In this document: one piece after another, positions 18,081 through 27,207 of the stretch
How the letters are laid out: every line of letters starts with the position of its first letter
Position numbering within the stretch: the stretch's first letter is position 1
Position numbers and translations under genes: made by a program
From: Butyrivibrio fibrisolvens
GTDB lineage: Bacteria > Bacillota > Clostridia > Lachnospirales > Lachnospiraceae
DNA: 64,000 bases
Assembly: GCF_023206215.1 (NCBI RefSeq)
Contig: NZ_CP065800.1
Coordinates: 3,782,001-3,846,000, forward strand
Direction of reading: 5' to 3'
Notes under the pieces: generated by a model
What the model saw: only the letters and a program-made list of their open reading frames with translations
Told to the model about the DNA's origin: nothing
Databases searched by the model: none

Positions 18081-19057
18081 TCCAGAACATCTTCCTCATC
18101 TTCATCAGCAAAATCAAATCCGAAAACATCCTTCTGATAGGTTTTCCAATCGAAAATAGCCTCTACAGAAGCAATACCGACTTCGATCATCGAATCATCC
18201 GGCTCCTTGGTAGTCAGACGCTGAAGAAGAAGTCCCGGCTTAGAGATAATAGATATAACCGGATTATCACTTTTACCTGCAAAACGGATAAGTTCGTAGG
18301 ATATGCCCGAAACAACAGGAAGAAGCAATATACGATACAGAAGCTTCATCGCTACGCTTTCGGTATTGATAAACATAAACAATATGATACTTACAACAAG
18401 AACAAATAGTATAAAACTGCTTCCGCATCTTTTGTGGAATCTAGAGGAGCGCTTTACATTGGATACAGTAAGCGGAAGCCCTGATTCGATGCAGTTAATA
18501 CACTTATGTTCAGCTCCATGATATCTGAAAAGCCTCTTAATATCAGGCATAAGTGTGATAGCAAGAATATACAAAATGAAGATAGCAATTCTTATAATAC
18601 CCTCAGCTACAGCCTGAAGCGCCTGACTCTGAAGGTAAGTATTCATCCATGCAGACAGTCTTTCGGGAAGTATCAGAAAAAGACCTATAGCAAGCGCAAA
18701 TGCAAATATCGTAGTTAAAACAGAGAAAAACTTATCTCCATTACCGCCCGTAACAGCATCAGCCGCCTTGTCAGCGCCTGTAGCATCCTCTTCTTCATCC
18801 TCGTAAAAGTCCGCAGATCTGTTAAGAGCCTTAGTACCAAGAACAAGTGAATCTATAAAAACAAAAATTCCTCGTATAAATGGAATCCTAAGAAGAGGCG
18901 ATCCTGATAAAATACCATGATACTCATCTATTTCGACATGTACCTGTCCATCGGGTTTGCGAACAGCGACTGCATAAAGGTCCTTATTGCGCATCATAAC
19001 CCCCTCAAGTACTGCCTGTCCTCCAATTCCCGAATAATGGGTAATCTTCTTTTTCAT
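18077..19057 (-). CDS. DUF1385 membrane protein
   Basis: A 326-residue membrane protein. The N-terminal GIGGQAVLEGVMMRN is the DUF1385 hallmark. Several hydrophobic segments follow (about 120-185 and 225-265), with a conserved FRYHGAEHKCINC and RFHKRCGSSFI between them. The family's function is unknown, but its linkage to rpmE, prmC and prfA is typical of clostridia. It starts after a terminator behind rpmE, so it may have its own promoter. Confidence 0.93.
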   Translation of the reverse strand: MKKKITHYSGIGGQAVLEGVMMRNKDLYAVAVRKPDGQVHVEIDEYHGILSGSPLLRIPFIRGIFVFIDSLVLGTKALNRSADFYEDEEEDATGADKAADAVTGGNGDKFFSVLTTIFAFALAIGLFLILPERLSAWMNTYLQSQALQAVAEGIIRIAIFILYILAITLMPDIKRLFRYHGAEHKCINCIESGLPLTVSNVKRSSRFHKRCGSSFILFVLVVSIILFMFINTESVAMKLLYRILLLPVVSGISYELIRFAGKSDNPVISIISKPGLLLQRLTTKEPDDSMIEVGIASVEAIFDWKTYQKDVFGFDFADEDEEDVLE

Positions 19058-19112
19058 ATATAGTCATCCCCCATCTAGTAATTTGCAGAAGGTACGCGCT
19101 TAGGCGCACCTA

Positions 19113-19151
19113 TAAAAAATGAGGCTGAGGCTCTTGCCTCAACCTCATCAT
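19113..19151 (-). terminator. Terminator after rpmE
   Basis: On the minus strand, ATGAGGTTGAGGC-AAGA-GCCTCAGCCTCAT followed by TTTTTTAT: a strong stem with a T run directly after rpmE. Confidence 0.9.
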
Positions 19152-19188
19152 TGGATCCTTACTGAATCTCAAGCAAAGTCTTGCTCTA

Positions 19189-19398
19189 TTAAGCTTCTGT
19201 CTTGATGCCGTACTTCTTGTTGAATCTGTCAATACGACCACGAGCTGAAGCTGCCTTCTGCTGGCCAGTGTAGAATGGATGGCACTTAGAACAAATTTCT
19301 ACGTGAATCTCCTTCTTTGTGGAACCTACTGTGAAAGTATTGCCGCAGTTGCATGTAACTGTTGCCTGATAGAATTCTGGCTGTAAATCCTGCTTCAT
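19189..19398 (-). CDS. rpmE: 50S ribosomal protein L31
   Basis: A 69-residue L31 of the zinc-binding type: Cys pairs are visible in TCNCGNTF and [11 protein letters not shown]. The C-terminal basic part ([12 protein letters not shown]) is standard. A good ribosome site (AAAGGTGAG) precedes it and a terminator follows. Confidence 0.97.
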   Translation of the reverse strand: MKQDLQPEFYQATVTCNCGNTFTVGSTKKEIHVEICSKCHPFYTGQQKAASARGRIDRFNKKYGIKTEA

Positions 19399-19658
19399 TT
19401 TTTACTCACCTTTCTATATCTGAATAAACTTTCGAAAAATTCCGCATCTTTTTTGAATGCACAATTTCCGACTGTGCTGCTGTCCACATAGACAGCTTTG
19501 TAATAATAACATAAATCGTTCAAATACGCAAGTACATTTTATCATTATACTAATCATGGATTGAATGTAAAAGTAAATTCCACATTATGCAGAATTAAGT
19601 CTTACGCCTTAGTTTATAAACACTAATGATCGCGACCTGTAAGATCTGTATCTGTCTC

Positions 19659-20591
19659 TTATTTCTTCATTCTGCGCTGACGTACGATCTCGTATGCAAG
19701 GACTCCGGCAGCAACAGATGCATTCAAGGATTCGATCTCACCATTAACAGGGATAGATGCGATCATATCACACTTTTCTCTTACCAGTCTGCTAACGCCT
19801 GATCCTTCATTGCCTATAACAAGTCCTATAGGGCCTGTAAGATCAAGATCATACATAGGCTTGCCATCCATGTCTGCGCATACAAACCACATTCCGCGCT
19901 TTTTGAGGTCCTCTATGGTCTTAGAGATATTGGTAACCTTTACAACAGGTGTATAGTTAAGCGCGCCTGCAGAAGTCTTGGCCACTGTAGCTGTAAGGCC
20001 AACTGCGCGGTTTTTGGGTATGATAACACCATGAGCTCCTGCAACATTGGCACTTCTTATGATAGCTCCAAGGTTGTGAGGATCTTCGATATTATCTAGA
20101 ATAAGAACAAAAGGAGCCTTTCCTTCAGCTTCTGCCTTGCTGAATATATCTTCTATCTCAGAATAATCATATGCTGCAGCAAAAGCGATAACTCCCTGGT
20201 GCTTACCTGTTATAGATATCTGATCAAGACGTTCTCTTGAAACGAACTTAACGATAGTTCCAGCCTTTTTGGCTTCACGACGGATAGTAGATACAGCGCC
20301 ATCTGTGCATCCATCAAGAACGTAGAGCTTGTCTATAGTCTTACCACTTCTAAAAGCTTCTACTACTGCATTTCTTCCTTCTATAGCAAGAGAATTCTCC
20401 GGAACCTCAATCTCTTCGTCCACAGCATCATCTGCCATGTCTCTTACAGGGCGGCGTTTTCTATCGTCTTCCCTGCTGTTATATCTATCTGAGACTCTGC
20501 CAAGACTTCTGCCATGTCTTTCGTCTTTTCTATTACCATTCCTGCTATCATTTTTATGATCATTTTTTCTAAAATTACTATTATCTCTCAT
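19659..20591 (-). CDS. rlmB: 23S rRNA 2'-O-methyltransferase, TrmH/RlmB type
   Basis: About 310 residues. A SPOUT-class enzyme that methylates a 23S rRNA guanosine (G2251 in E. coli). The N-terminal 60 residues are an Arg/Asp/Asn-rich extension beyond the usual family length, likely disordered. Then come the substrate-binding domain (LAIEGRNAVVEAFRSG) and the knot with NIEDPHNLGAIIRSA, GLVIGNEGSGVSRLV and SLNASVAAGVLAYE. It follows mrnC and cysS. The start is the ATG six bases after GGAG; an in-frame TTG upstream overlaps that site. Confidence 0.93.
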   Translation of the reverse strand: MRDNSNFRKNDHKNDSRNGNRKDERHGRSLGRVSDRYNSREDDRKRRPVRDMADDAVDEEIEVPENSLAIEGRNAVVEAFRSGKTIDKLYVLDGCTDGAVSTIRREAKKAGTIVKFVSRERLDQISITGKHQGVIAFAAAYDYSEIEDIFSKAEAEGKAPFVLILDNIEDPHNLGAIIRSANVAGAHGVIIPKNRAVGLTATVAKTSAGALNYTPVVKVTNISKTIEDLKKRGMWFVCADMDGKPMYDLDLTGPIGLVIGNEGSGVSRLVREKCDMIASIPVNGEIESLNASVAAGVLAYEIVRQRRMKK

Positions 20592-20624
20592 ATATATCTC
20601 CAAGAGTAAACTGTTTATAAACTA

Positions 20625-21152
20625 TTATTTCCCATCTTTAGAATCAAGAAGCTTCACACCATATTGTACAAGCTCCAGCACTCTGTCAAGTCTCCCGGCC
20701 AGATACAGATAACCACACAAAGCTTCAAGCCCTGTAGCTTTGCGATAATCGATCACCGACTGATTCTTGGCACTTGTGTAGGACTTGGCATTCCTTCCTC
20801 TATGATACACTGCAGCTTCTTCTTCAGACAATCTGTCCATGATAGAGTCTATTATAAATGCCTGAGCTGCAGCATTAACATAGTGCACCTTGGCCTTGTT
20901 CAGGGTATTGGCAGGCCTGTTGGACTGTTCAGTAACAAGAGAACGTATTATTATCTCATATACGCTATCACCTATAAATGCAAGCGCAAGTGGTGAATAC
21001 GTTCTCATATCTATCTTCTTAAGTCCGAATGAATCACGGATAACACCTGCAAGGTCAGCTATATCACTGCTGTTTATGCAGGCACTTTCGCAAGATTCAT
21101 CCATAATTTCACTATCAGGGCCTATATTGTAATCATTCAGACCTTTTTCCAT
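20625..21152 (-). CDS. mrnC: Mini-ribonuclease III
   Basis: A 175-residue RNase III-like enzyme without a double-strand RNA-binding domain. It processes 23S rRNA ends in Firmicutes. The catalytic motif is LAFIGDSVYEIIIRS and the second active-site region is YRKATGLEALCGYLYL. The 40-residue N-terminal part before YSPLALAFIGD is longer than usual and acidic. It overlaps cysS by 16 bases and precedes rlmB by 33 bp: cysS-mrnC-rlmB is a known Firmicutes arrangement. Confidence 0.95.
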   Translation of the reverse strand: MEKGLNDYNIGPDSEIMDESCESACINSSDIADLAGVIRDSFGLKKIDMRTYSPLALAFIGDSVYEIIIRSLVTEQSNRPANTLNKAKVHYVNAAAQAFIIDSIMDRLSEEEAAVYHRGRNAKSYTSAKNQSVIDYRKATGLEALCGYLYLAGRLDRVLELVQYGVKLLDSKDGK

Positions 21153-22564
21153 ACTACGCCTTCTCTTGTATCTTTGATCTCAATACCTTTCTCAAGAAGC
21201 TCGTTTCTGATAGCATCTGCTGTTGCAAAATCCTTAGCCTTCTTGGCTTGTGCTCTTCTCTCAATAGCATCAAGTACATATTTCTCAAGCTCAGGATCTA
21301 CACTTGTACCTTCTTCAGAAAGAGCCTTAGCATGAGCTATCAGATCAAGTGACAGAACCTTGTCAAAACTTTCTATGATAGCAAGCTTGGTCTTATCATT
21401 AGTATCGGCTTTAAGAGCATCATACAATATAGTGATAGCCATTGCAGTATTAAGATCACCGCATACGCTGTCTGCAAACTTTGCTTCAAAGTCCTTAAGT
21501 ACAGCTTCATCTACAGCTCCGTCATCCTTAAGTTCAGCTACTCTCTTTACAAGCTTATTGAATGTAGCTGCTGCCTGATCAAGTGCATCAAATGAGAATA
21601 CGAGAGGCTTCCTGTAATGAGACTGCAGGCAGAAGAATCTGTAAACAAGCGGATCATATCCTTTTTCTTTGAGTACAGATACTGTAAGTACAGCACCCTT
21701 ACTCTTACTCATCTTGCCTGACTGATCGTTAAGGTGATTGGAATGGAACCAGTATTTGCACCATTCATGTCCCAAATAGCTTTCAGACTGAGCGATCTCA
21801 TTGGTATGATGAGGGAAAATATTGTCAACGCCGCCGCAGTGGATATCGATATATTCACCAAGATGCTTCATAGCGATGCATGAGCACTCTATATGCCATC
21901 CGGGATATCCAACGCCCCATGGGCTTTCCCACTTAAGTGCCTGATCTTCAAATTTGGACTTTGTAAACCAAAGGACGAAGTCTGTCTTGTTTTTCTTATT
22001 GGCATCCTCTTCTACATCATCACGAACGCCAACCTGAAGAGCCTCTTTCTCGACTTCTGAAGAGAAAACATAATAATCTTTGAGCTTACTGGTATCAAAG
22101 TAAACATTGCCTCCGGCAACATATGCATATCCCTTTTCAAGGAGAACTTCAATCATATGGATAAACTCAGGGATGCAATTAGTAGCTGGCTCTATCACGT
22201 CAGGTCTCTTATTGCCAACAGCATCAAAATCTGCAAAGAAAGCATCTGTATAGTACTTGGCAATCTCCATAACGCTCTTGTGCTCTCTCTTAGCACCGGC
22301 AAGCATCTTGTCTTCGCCTGTATCAGCATCTGATGAAAGGTGTCCTACGTCAGTGATATTCATAACTCTCTTAACGTCATAACCTGCATACATAAGGGAT
22401 TTGATAAGAACATCCTGCATGATATAAGTTCTGATATTACCGATATGCGCATAATGATAAACAGTAGGTCCGCAGGTATACATAGATACCTTGCCTTCTT
22501 CTCTGGGGTTAAACTCTTCTATATTTCTGGAAAGTGTATTATAAAAAGTAAACTTATGAGCCAT
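21137..22564 (-). CDS. cysS: Cysteinyl-tRNA synthetase
   Basis: A 475-residue class I synthetase. Motifs: HIGH-type HIGN in YHYAHIGNIRTYIMQD, zinc ligands including MYTCGPTVY and WHIECSC, and KMSKS in QSGKMSKSKGAVL. The start at 22564 follows GGAG; 20 codons upstream of it lie in the leader and look non-coding. The leader contains two tandem hairpins but no T-box motif. Confidence 0.97.
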   Translation of the reverse strand: MAHKFTFYNTLSRNIEEFNPREEGKVSMYTCGPTVYHYAHIGNIRTYIMQDVLIKSLMYAGYDVKRVMNITDVGHLSSDADTGEDKMLAGAKREHKSVMEIAKYYTDAFFADFDAVGNKRPDVIEPATNCIPEFIHMIEVLLEKGYAYVAGGNVYFDTSKLKDYYVFSSEVEKEALQVGVRDDVEEDANKKNKTDFVLWFTKSKFEDQALKWESPWGVGYPGWHIECSCIAMKHLGEYIDIHCGGVDNIFPHHTNEIAQSESYLGHEWCKYWFHSNHLNDQSGKMSKSKGAVLTVSVLKEKGYDPLVYRFFCLQSHYRKPLVFSFDALDQAAATFNKLVKRVAELKDDGAVDEAVLKDFEAKFADSVCGDLNTAMAITILYDALKADTNDKTKLAIIESFDKVLSLDLIAHAKALSEEGTSVDPELEKYVLDAIERRAQAKKAKDFATADAIRNELLEKGIEIKDTREGVVWKKV

Positions 22565-22608
22565 TTTATTATTCTCCGTATGTAGTATTTTCTGTATTTC
22601 TATTAAAA

Positions 22609-22648
22609 TAACCTCATGCCACAAGCAAAGCGAGTGACTAATGGTTCA
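22609..22648 (-). repeat. Leader element shared with the DUF1294 leader (copy B)
   Basis: On the minus strand, ACCATTAGTCACTC then GTGGCATGAGGTTATTTT match the sequence before DUF1294 (copy A) at about 34 of 41 positions. Here it is about 45 bases upstream of the cysS start, so it is not simply the ribosome site. Confidence 0.5.
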
Positions 22649-22701
22649 AATTAGTGGAGCTTGCAACACTAATTTGGTTTTGAAAATGGAACATTTTCAA
22701 A
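22647..22701 (-). promoter_or_regulatory. Tandem hairpins in the ispF-cysS intergenic region
   Basis: Two perfect inverted repeats in a row: TTTGAAAAT/ATTTTCAAA (22679-22701) and CAAATTAGTG/CACTAATTTG (22647-22676). Neither has a T run on the minus strand, so a structured leader or processing site is likelier than a terminator. Confidence 0.5.
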
Positions 22702-22717
22702 CTTAACCTCTTGATGA

Positions 22718-23284
22718 TCAAGAGTTCATACCACATCCCGGACAGGCTGCACAGCCTCCGTCGCTTGACGCTTCACCGGTCTGGAATGTCGCATTCCTTG
22801 ACGGTGCATCCATAGGAGTTGTCAGAAGGCATATAGCCTGAGAAGATATACCTTCTCCAGATCCAGTAAACCCAAGTCCCTCTTCTGTAGTAGCCTTAAC
22901 ATTGACCTGAGTGATATCAAGTCCCAGAACATCAGCAATATTCTGTCTCATAGTGTCAATATAAGGTCTCATCTTAGGTCTTTGAGCGATAATGGTAGCA
23001 TCAATATTCTCTACTATAAAACGTGCCTCATCCAGCCTTCTGCCAACTTCAGCCAGAAGCTTCATAGAATCAGCTCCTTTAAATTCAGGATCTGTATCCG
23101 GAAAAAGCTTACCTATATCTCCAAGAGCTGCTGCGCCAAGAAGCGCATCCATTATTGCATGAACAAGAACATCCGCATCTGAATGTCCATCAAGTCCTTT
23201 TTCATAAGGGATGTCAACGCCGCCGATTATAAGCTTTCTGTTTTCTGCAAGGCGGTGAACATCGTATCCCATTCCTATACGCAT
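22718..23284 (-). CDS. ispF: 2-C-methyl-D-erythritol 2,4-cyclodiphosphate synthase with Cys-rich tail
   Basis: A 188-residue enzyme of the MEP isoprenoid pathway. The metal ligands are in GYDVHRL and [18 protein letters not shown]; the C-terminal family block [17 protein letters not shown] is complete, and the normal protein ends near AICLL (about residue 154). It then continues for 34 residues to [13 protein letters not shown], with Cys in C-x2-C-x2-C spacing. This tail is unusual for IspF and could bind a metal. ispF is upstream of cysS. Confidence 0.95.
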   Translation of the reverse strand: MRIGMGYDVHRLAENRKLIIGGVDIPYEKGLDGHSDADVLVHAIMDALLGAAALGDIGKLFPDTDPEFKGADSMKLLAEVGRRLDEARFIVENIDATIIAQRPKMRPYIDTMRQNIADVLGLDITQVNVKATTEEGLGFTGSGEGISSQAICLLTTPMDAPSRNATFQTGEASSDGGCAACPGCGMNS

Positions 23285-23335
23285 ATATTAAAATCCTTTC
23301 TAAAACAACCATTCATGGATAAATGTCTATTCCCT

Positions 23336-23650
23336 TCATAATACATTAATAAGTACTTCAATTACAAGAGCTGCTCCGCAGGCACATGCAGCAACAGTCA
23401 GAAGATTCTTCCTTAGATAGGAAAGAACAAGTGCTGTTACAAGTCCGGCTATCCCTGCTGCAAGGCTAAGTCCCTGCGTCATAAGTATAGAAGGAAAAGT
23501 CATCGCTGCTAGTGTAGCATACGGAACATAAAAAAGAAATGACTTTATGAATGGGCTTTTGATCTCTTTTCTTATAAGAGCAAGTGGAACTACCCTGATA
23601 AGATAAGTAACTATAGCCATAACCAAAATATAAACATATACATTGTACAT
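23336..23650 (-). CDS. azlD: AzlD-family branched-chain amino acid transport protein
   Basis: A 104-residue membrane protein with four hydrophobic helices. It matches AzlD: YLIRVVPLALIRKEI, PYATLAAMTFPSIL, and a C-terminal AACACGAALVIEVL helix. With AzlC it forms an exporter of branched-chain amino acids or analogues. It starts 23 bp after azlC. Confidence 0.92.
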   Translation of the reverse strand: MYNVYVYILVMAIVTYLIRVVPLALIRKEIKSPFIKSFLFYVPYATLAAMTFPSILMTQGLSLAAGIAGLVTALVLSYLRKNLLTVAACACGAALVIEVLINVL

Positions 23651-23673
23651 AGTTGTCCTCTTTTTTAAGCAGT

Positions 23674-24381
23674 CTAGTCTTCCGCACTTCTGACAGGGAA
23701 AAATACTGCCGCAAGCGTACTTATGATCACTGTTACAATGATGATCCTCATGCCTGATTTGAGATTTTTAAGAACCGGTGCAAAGGTCATAATGCAGGAA
23801 AAGAGCATAGCGCATATTACTACGCACATCACAGCCTTGTTATCTCTGGAAGGCGGAATGATGATCGCTATGAACATCCCATATATCGCAAGACCAAGGC
23901 AAGCGATAAGTATCGGCGGAAGAATCTGTCCGGCAAAGGCTCCCAAAAACGTCCCAAGTATCCATCCAAAAACAGAAATGCTGATGAGTCCGTATGAATA
24001 TGCAGGCTTTAGCTCTCCTTTATTAAGTACGCTCAGCGCAAATATCTCATCTGTCACACCATAAGCAATACACATCCTGTGAATGATGCCTGTTTTAGGA
24101 GACAGCTTTTGAGTAAGCGCTGTAGACATGAGCATGTATCTAAGATTTATGATAAATTGCAGTATCGCCATTTCCACAAGAGACACCCCATCTCTTATAG
24201 AATCAAGCGATGCATACTGTCCTGCGCTAGTTACATTAGTAATAGACATGATCACTGCCTGAAGAGTTGTAAGGCCCTTACTTCCGGCAGCTATTCCAAA
24301 AGCAAAAGAAACCGCTATATATCCTGTGCAGATCGGTATGCCGTTTTTAAGTCCCCTGCGGTATTCTGAAGCATTATCCAT
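23674..24381 (-). CDS. azlC: AzlC-family branched-chain amino acid transporter
   Basis: A 235-residue integral membrane protein. AzlC marks are GIPICTGYIAVSFAFGIAAG, TSAGQYASLDSI, and YGVTDEIFALS. AzlCD exports branched-chain amino acids or related compounds (known for leucine analogues in B. subtilis). It starts one base after the alaX stop, so transcription and perhaps translation are coupled. Confidence 0.93.
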   Translation of the reverse strand: MDNASEYRRGLKNGIPICTGYIAVSFAFGIAAGSKGLTTLQAVIMSITNVTSAGQYASLDSIRDGVSLVEMAILQFIINLRYMLMSTALTQKLSPKTGIIHRMCIAYGVTDEIFALSVLNKGELKPAYSYGLISISVFGWILGTFLGAFAGQILPPILIACLGLAIYGMFIAIIIPPSRDNKAVMCVVICAMLFSCIMTFAPVLKNLKSGMRIIIVTVIISTLAAVFFPVRSAED

Positions 24382-24382
24382 A

Positions 24383-25576
24383 TCAGTCCTCTATTTCATC
24401 AATAATTTTTCTGATCTCATCCTCCGGTGCATAGGGCATACTTCCCTGAACCATTTTGTCAGAGCCACCGCCTTTAGCACCAAATCTCTGTTTTAAAGCT
24501 GCCGCAACCTTCCTGGCATCGCCGTCTGCAATGCCGCTTACAAACCTATATCCATTCTCTGTCAAGACAAAAAAGCTGCAAAAACCCGCATGAGACACTG
24601 TAAGATCATTGATAGCATTCTGAATAGACTTATTGTCCATATCCTGTACAAAGACCGTGACATTCTTTTGATTCTTAGGAATCTCCTTGAGTTTATAACT
24701 TAAAAGCTCTGCCTTAGCCTTTTGAAGACTGCCTTTTACTTCATACAATTCGTCTTTAAGTTTGCATACCTGTCCGGGGACATTCTCAATAGAAGTTGTC
24801 AAAGATCCGGCAAGATCCTGGATAAGCGTATGTTCCCTTCCAAGAGTCTTTAAGGCTCTCAATCCGCATTCTATAAAGATCCTGACACCGCCTTTATAGT
24901 TCTGACGGCCTAGCACCTTCAAAAATCCAATCTCTCCAGTCTTTCTGACATGGGGAGCACAGCAGGCACACACGTCTACTCCTGGGATCGTGACTATCCT
25001 TACATCACCTTCAAGTTCTTTCTTACTTCTGTACTGGAGCTTATCAAGCTCATCTTTTGAAGGCCATGAGATTTCTATATCAAGATTTCGGACTATAACT
25101 TCATTAACTTTTCTCTCTATCTCAAGCACCTGTTCATCATCCAAAGGACCGTTAAAATCCATTGTAACTACCTGCCTGCTAAGGTGAAAGCCAACATTGT
25201 CATAGCCATATTTATTGTGAACTGTCCCGGAGAAGATATGTTCTCCTGAATGCTGCTGCATCTGATCAAAACGGTGATCCCAGTCAACCACGCCATGAAC
25301 GCTTTCACCGGCTTCAATATCAGCAACTACTGTGTGGAATATCAGCTCACCTTCCTCACTTTTTTCAATCTGAACATCAAGAACCTGAGCTCCGTTTATG
25401 GTTCCAAAGTCAGCCTCCTGTCCTCCCTCTTCAGGGAAAAAAGCTGTTCTGTCAAGAAGGAGCTTCCTTGCTCCCTTGTGATCGCCTTCTGTGATCACAT
25501 CACTCTTAACAACTACTGCTTCAAACGAGGTAGTATAGGCATCTTCATCATATAATTTAATTATCGGACTTATCAT
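24383..25576 (-). CDS. Alanyl-tRNA editing protein AlaX, long form
   Basis: A 397-residue stand-alone editing enzyme that removes serine or glycine wrongly attached to tRNA-Ala. Zinc ligands are in QQHSGEHIFSGTVHN and CACCAPHVRKTGE. The C-terminal DHHA1-type domain ends with the Gly-rich RFGAKGGGSDKMVQGSM. The synthetase domain of AlaS is absent. It heads the alaX-azlC-azlD group. Confidence 0.92.
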   Translation of the reverse strand: MISPIIKLYDEDAYTTSFEAVVVKSDVITEGDHKGARKLLLDRTAFFPEEGGQEADFGTINGAQVLDVQIEKSEEGELIFHTVVADIEAGESVHGVVDWDHRFDQMQQHSGEHIFSGTVHNKYGYDNVGFHLSRQVVTMDFNGPLDDEQVLEIERKVNEVIVRNLDIEISWPSKDELDKLQYRSKKELEGDVRIVTIPGVDVCACCAPHVRKTGEIGFLKVLGRQNYKGGVRIFIECGLRALKTLGREHTLIQDLAGSLTTSIENVPGQVCKLKDELYEVKGSLQKAKAELLSYKLKEIPKNQKNVTVFVQDMDNKSIQNAINDLTVSHAGFCSFFVLTENGYRFVSGIADGDARKVAAALKQRFGAKGGGSDKMVQGSMPYAPEDEIRKIIDEIED

Positions 25577-25734
25577 AAGTTTATGTTTTCCCTTCTAAAA
25601 CTGCATCTATTTTATCACACTTTAACGCACTATTCATGTAAACTATCTATAACTTCCTACTCAACCTTAGTATTATCCTTGAAGGTATATGCTTAAGGTC
25701 AAAATCTACCAGATATCAGTATGCGCCCTAGGCA

Positions 25735-25770
25735 ATAAAAAACCGGCAAAGCGAAAAGCTCTGCCGGCCA
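25735..25770 (-). terminator. Terminator after the CarD-type gene
   Basis: Minus strand: CCGGCAGAGC-TTTTC-GCTTTGCCGG followed by a T run. A strong stem directly after the CarD-type stop. Confidence 0.88.
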
Positions 25771-25786
25771 TATATTAAATATATAT

Positions 25787-26308
25787 TTACTTGTCTGCTT
25801 CAAGAGGAAGCTGTGCAAGAATACCTGTGATCTTCTCACGAGCTTCTTCGAATTCCATATCAAGTGCATATGCAATCTCAGAATAGAAAAGCTTCTCAGC
25901 AACTCCCAGATATCTCTCATCTACAGAAGCAAACTTCTTGCCTTCTGCAGCACGAACAGCCTTGATATGGTATAAAGTCTTGATAAGACTCAGCATATCT
26001 TCAGCCTCGTTCTTCTTACAAATATCTGAAATAACAGCCTCAGCCTTCTTTCCAACAGGAAGATCTGTAAGGCTCATATCATCGAGTCCGTCAATAAGAT
26101 CAGCAGCCATCTCTGCTGAAATAACCTCACGCATCTTGTCCTCAGCGCCGTCCATAGGAACATACAAAACACCACCGCTGTCAATAGCAGAAATCATCTG
26201 GTAATACATCTTCTCGCTTCCCTTAGGAAGGAATGATGGAACAAGTGTGTCTGCTACCTTGCACAACCCATGATTTCCATAAACTGCAACATCTCCTATA
26301 CTAAGCAT
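25787..26308 (-). CDS. CarD-type transcriptional regulator
   Basis: A 173-residue protein with an N-terminal CarD/TRCF RNA-polymerase-interacting domain (MLSIGDVAVYGNHGLCKV, then YYQM and GVLYVPMD) and a helical C-terminal domain. CarD proteins bind RNA polymerase and stabilise open promoter complexes. The start was chosen at the ATG preceded by GAGGTGG, where the domain begins. A perfect 10-bp inverted repeat lies 65 bp upstream of the start. Confidence 0.9.
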   Translation of the reverse strand: MLSIGDVAVYGNHGLCKVADTLVPSFLPKGSEKMYYQMISAIDSGGVLYVPMDGAEDKMREVISAEMAADLIDGLDDMSLTDLPVGKKAEAVISDICKKNEAEDMLSLIKTLYHIKAVRAAEGKKFASVDERYLGVAEKLFYSEIAYALDMEFEEAREKITGILAQLPLEADK

Positions 26309-26374
26309 TTCCACCTCTCTTTGTGACCATCCGAACGAAATATGTAAGCGTTTACTATAAACTTTAATAATAAT

Positions 26375-26401
26375 GACCTGCAAGGATGATTTGCAGGTCA
26401 A
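26375..26401. repeat. Perfect inverted repeat upstream of the CarD-type gene
   Basis: TGACCTGCAA / TTGCAGGTCA with a 7-base loop. It lies between the acetyltransferase stop and the CarD-type start. There is no T run, so an operator is possible; a weak terminator is the alternative. Confidence 0.6.
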
Positions 26402-26524
26402 ATCATAAAAAGATTATAGCACATTTTTAATGAAAATGTAATAGTTTTTGATACGAAAATACGCAAAAAATTTTCGTTTTGAATATATGGACAAATTGTA
26501 CAAAAACCTTCCGGCTTTTGTTTT

Positions 26525-27157
26525 TTATTCGTAAATTATGCCTTTTTCTCCATATAATTGTTCGAAGTCATCACGCGTAAAGCAGTTATAATACTCGGTT
26601 TGAGACCTTTTAAGCATAGGATTGTAAGAGCTCTTTATCGTGTGATGCCAGTAAAACCCAAGGCGCTTCATAACCCTCCTAGATCTAGTGTTTCCTTTGT
26701 AATATGCACACCATATTTGGTCAAGATTTAAATTACGAAATCCGTAACAAATTAGCTTGAAAGCCGCTTCTGATGCAAGTCCCATATGCCAGTACCTACG
26801 TCCAAGCCAGTAGCCAAGCTCAGCTTGATTCTCTTTGGTTCCTCTGGCTTTGTTAGGACCCATTGCCAGAGTTACATTGCCTATAGGAATTCCGGCAGTA
26901 ATCGGCATCCCCATATTATCATATAGTCCAGCCTTAGGAACTATCGCAAATACAGTTCTTCTTAAATAGATAGTTCTTATTATTGTGCGGCTATACTCTA
27001 CACTTTCATGTGGGAGCCATCCGGCATTGGGCCCAACATCCGGGTCACTTGCTATCGCAAAAAGAGCCGGAGCATCCGACTCTTTCCATGGTCTTAATAT
27101 CAGTCTGTCTGTTTCGAGAACATCTTGTGTTATTGATTTATAGTCTCTAACTACCAT
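26525..27157 (-). CDS. GNAT acetyltransferase (RimJ/RimL-like)
   Basis: A 210-residue GNAT enzyme of the RimJ/RimL kind: ETDRLILRPWKESDAPAL opens the domain, AELGYWLGRRYWHMGLASEA holds the acetyl-CoA loop, and NTRSRRVMKRLGF closes it. Substrates of relatives include ribosomal protein N-termini, amino acids and antibiotics; the target here is unknown. It lies 50 bp after the repeat-protein gene. Confidence 0.88.
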   Translation of the reverse strand: MVVRDYKSITQDVLETDRLILRPWKESDAPALFAIASDPDVGPNAGWLPHESVEYSRTIIRTIYLRRTVFAIVPKAGLYDNMGMPITAGIPIGNVTLAMGPNKARGTKENQAELGYWLGRRYWHMGLASEAAFKLICYGFRNLNLDQIWCAYYKGNTRSRRVMKRLGFYWHHTIKSSYNPMLKRSQTEYYNCFTRDDFEQLYGEKGIIYE

Positions 27158-27207
27158 ATAATCCTTTCAGGGCCGCGTAGTAACACGGCCCGTTTAAAGA
27201 TCATCTT

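Noticed and set aside
22565..22717. T-box riboswitch upstream of cysS
   Set aside because: The hairpins lack the T-box consensus (TGGNACCGCG-type) and a terminator with T run.
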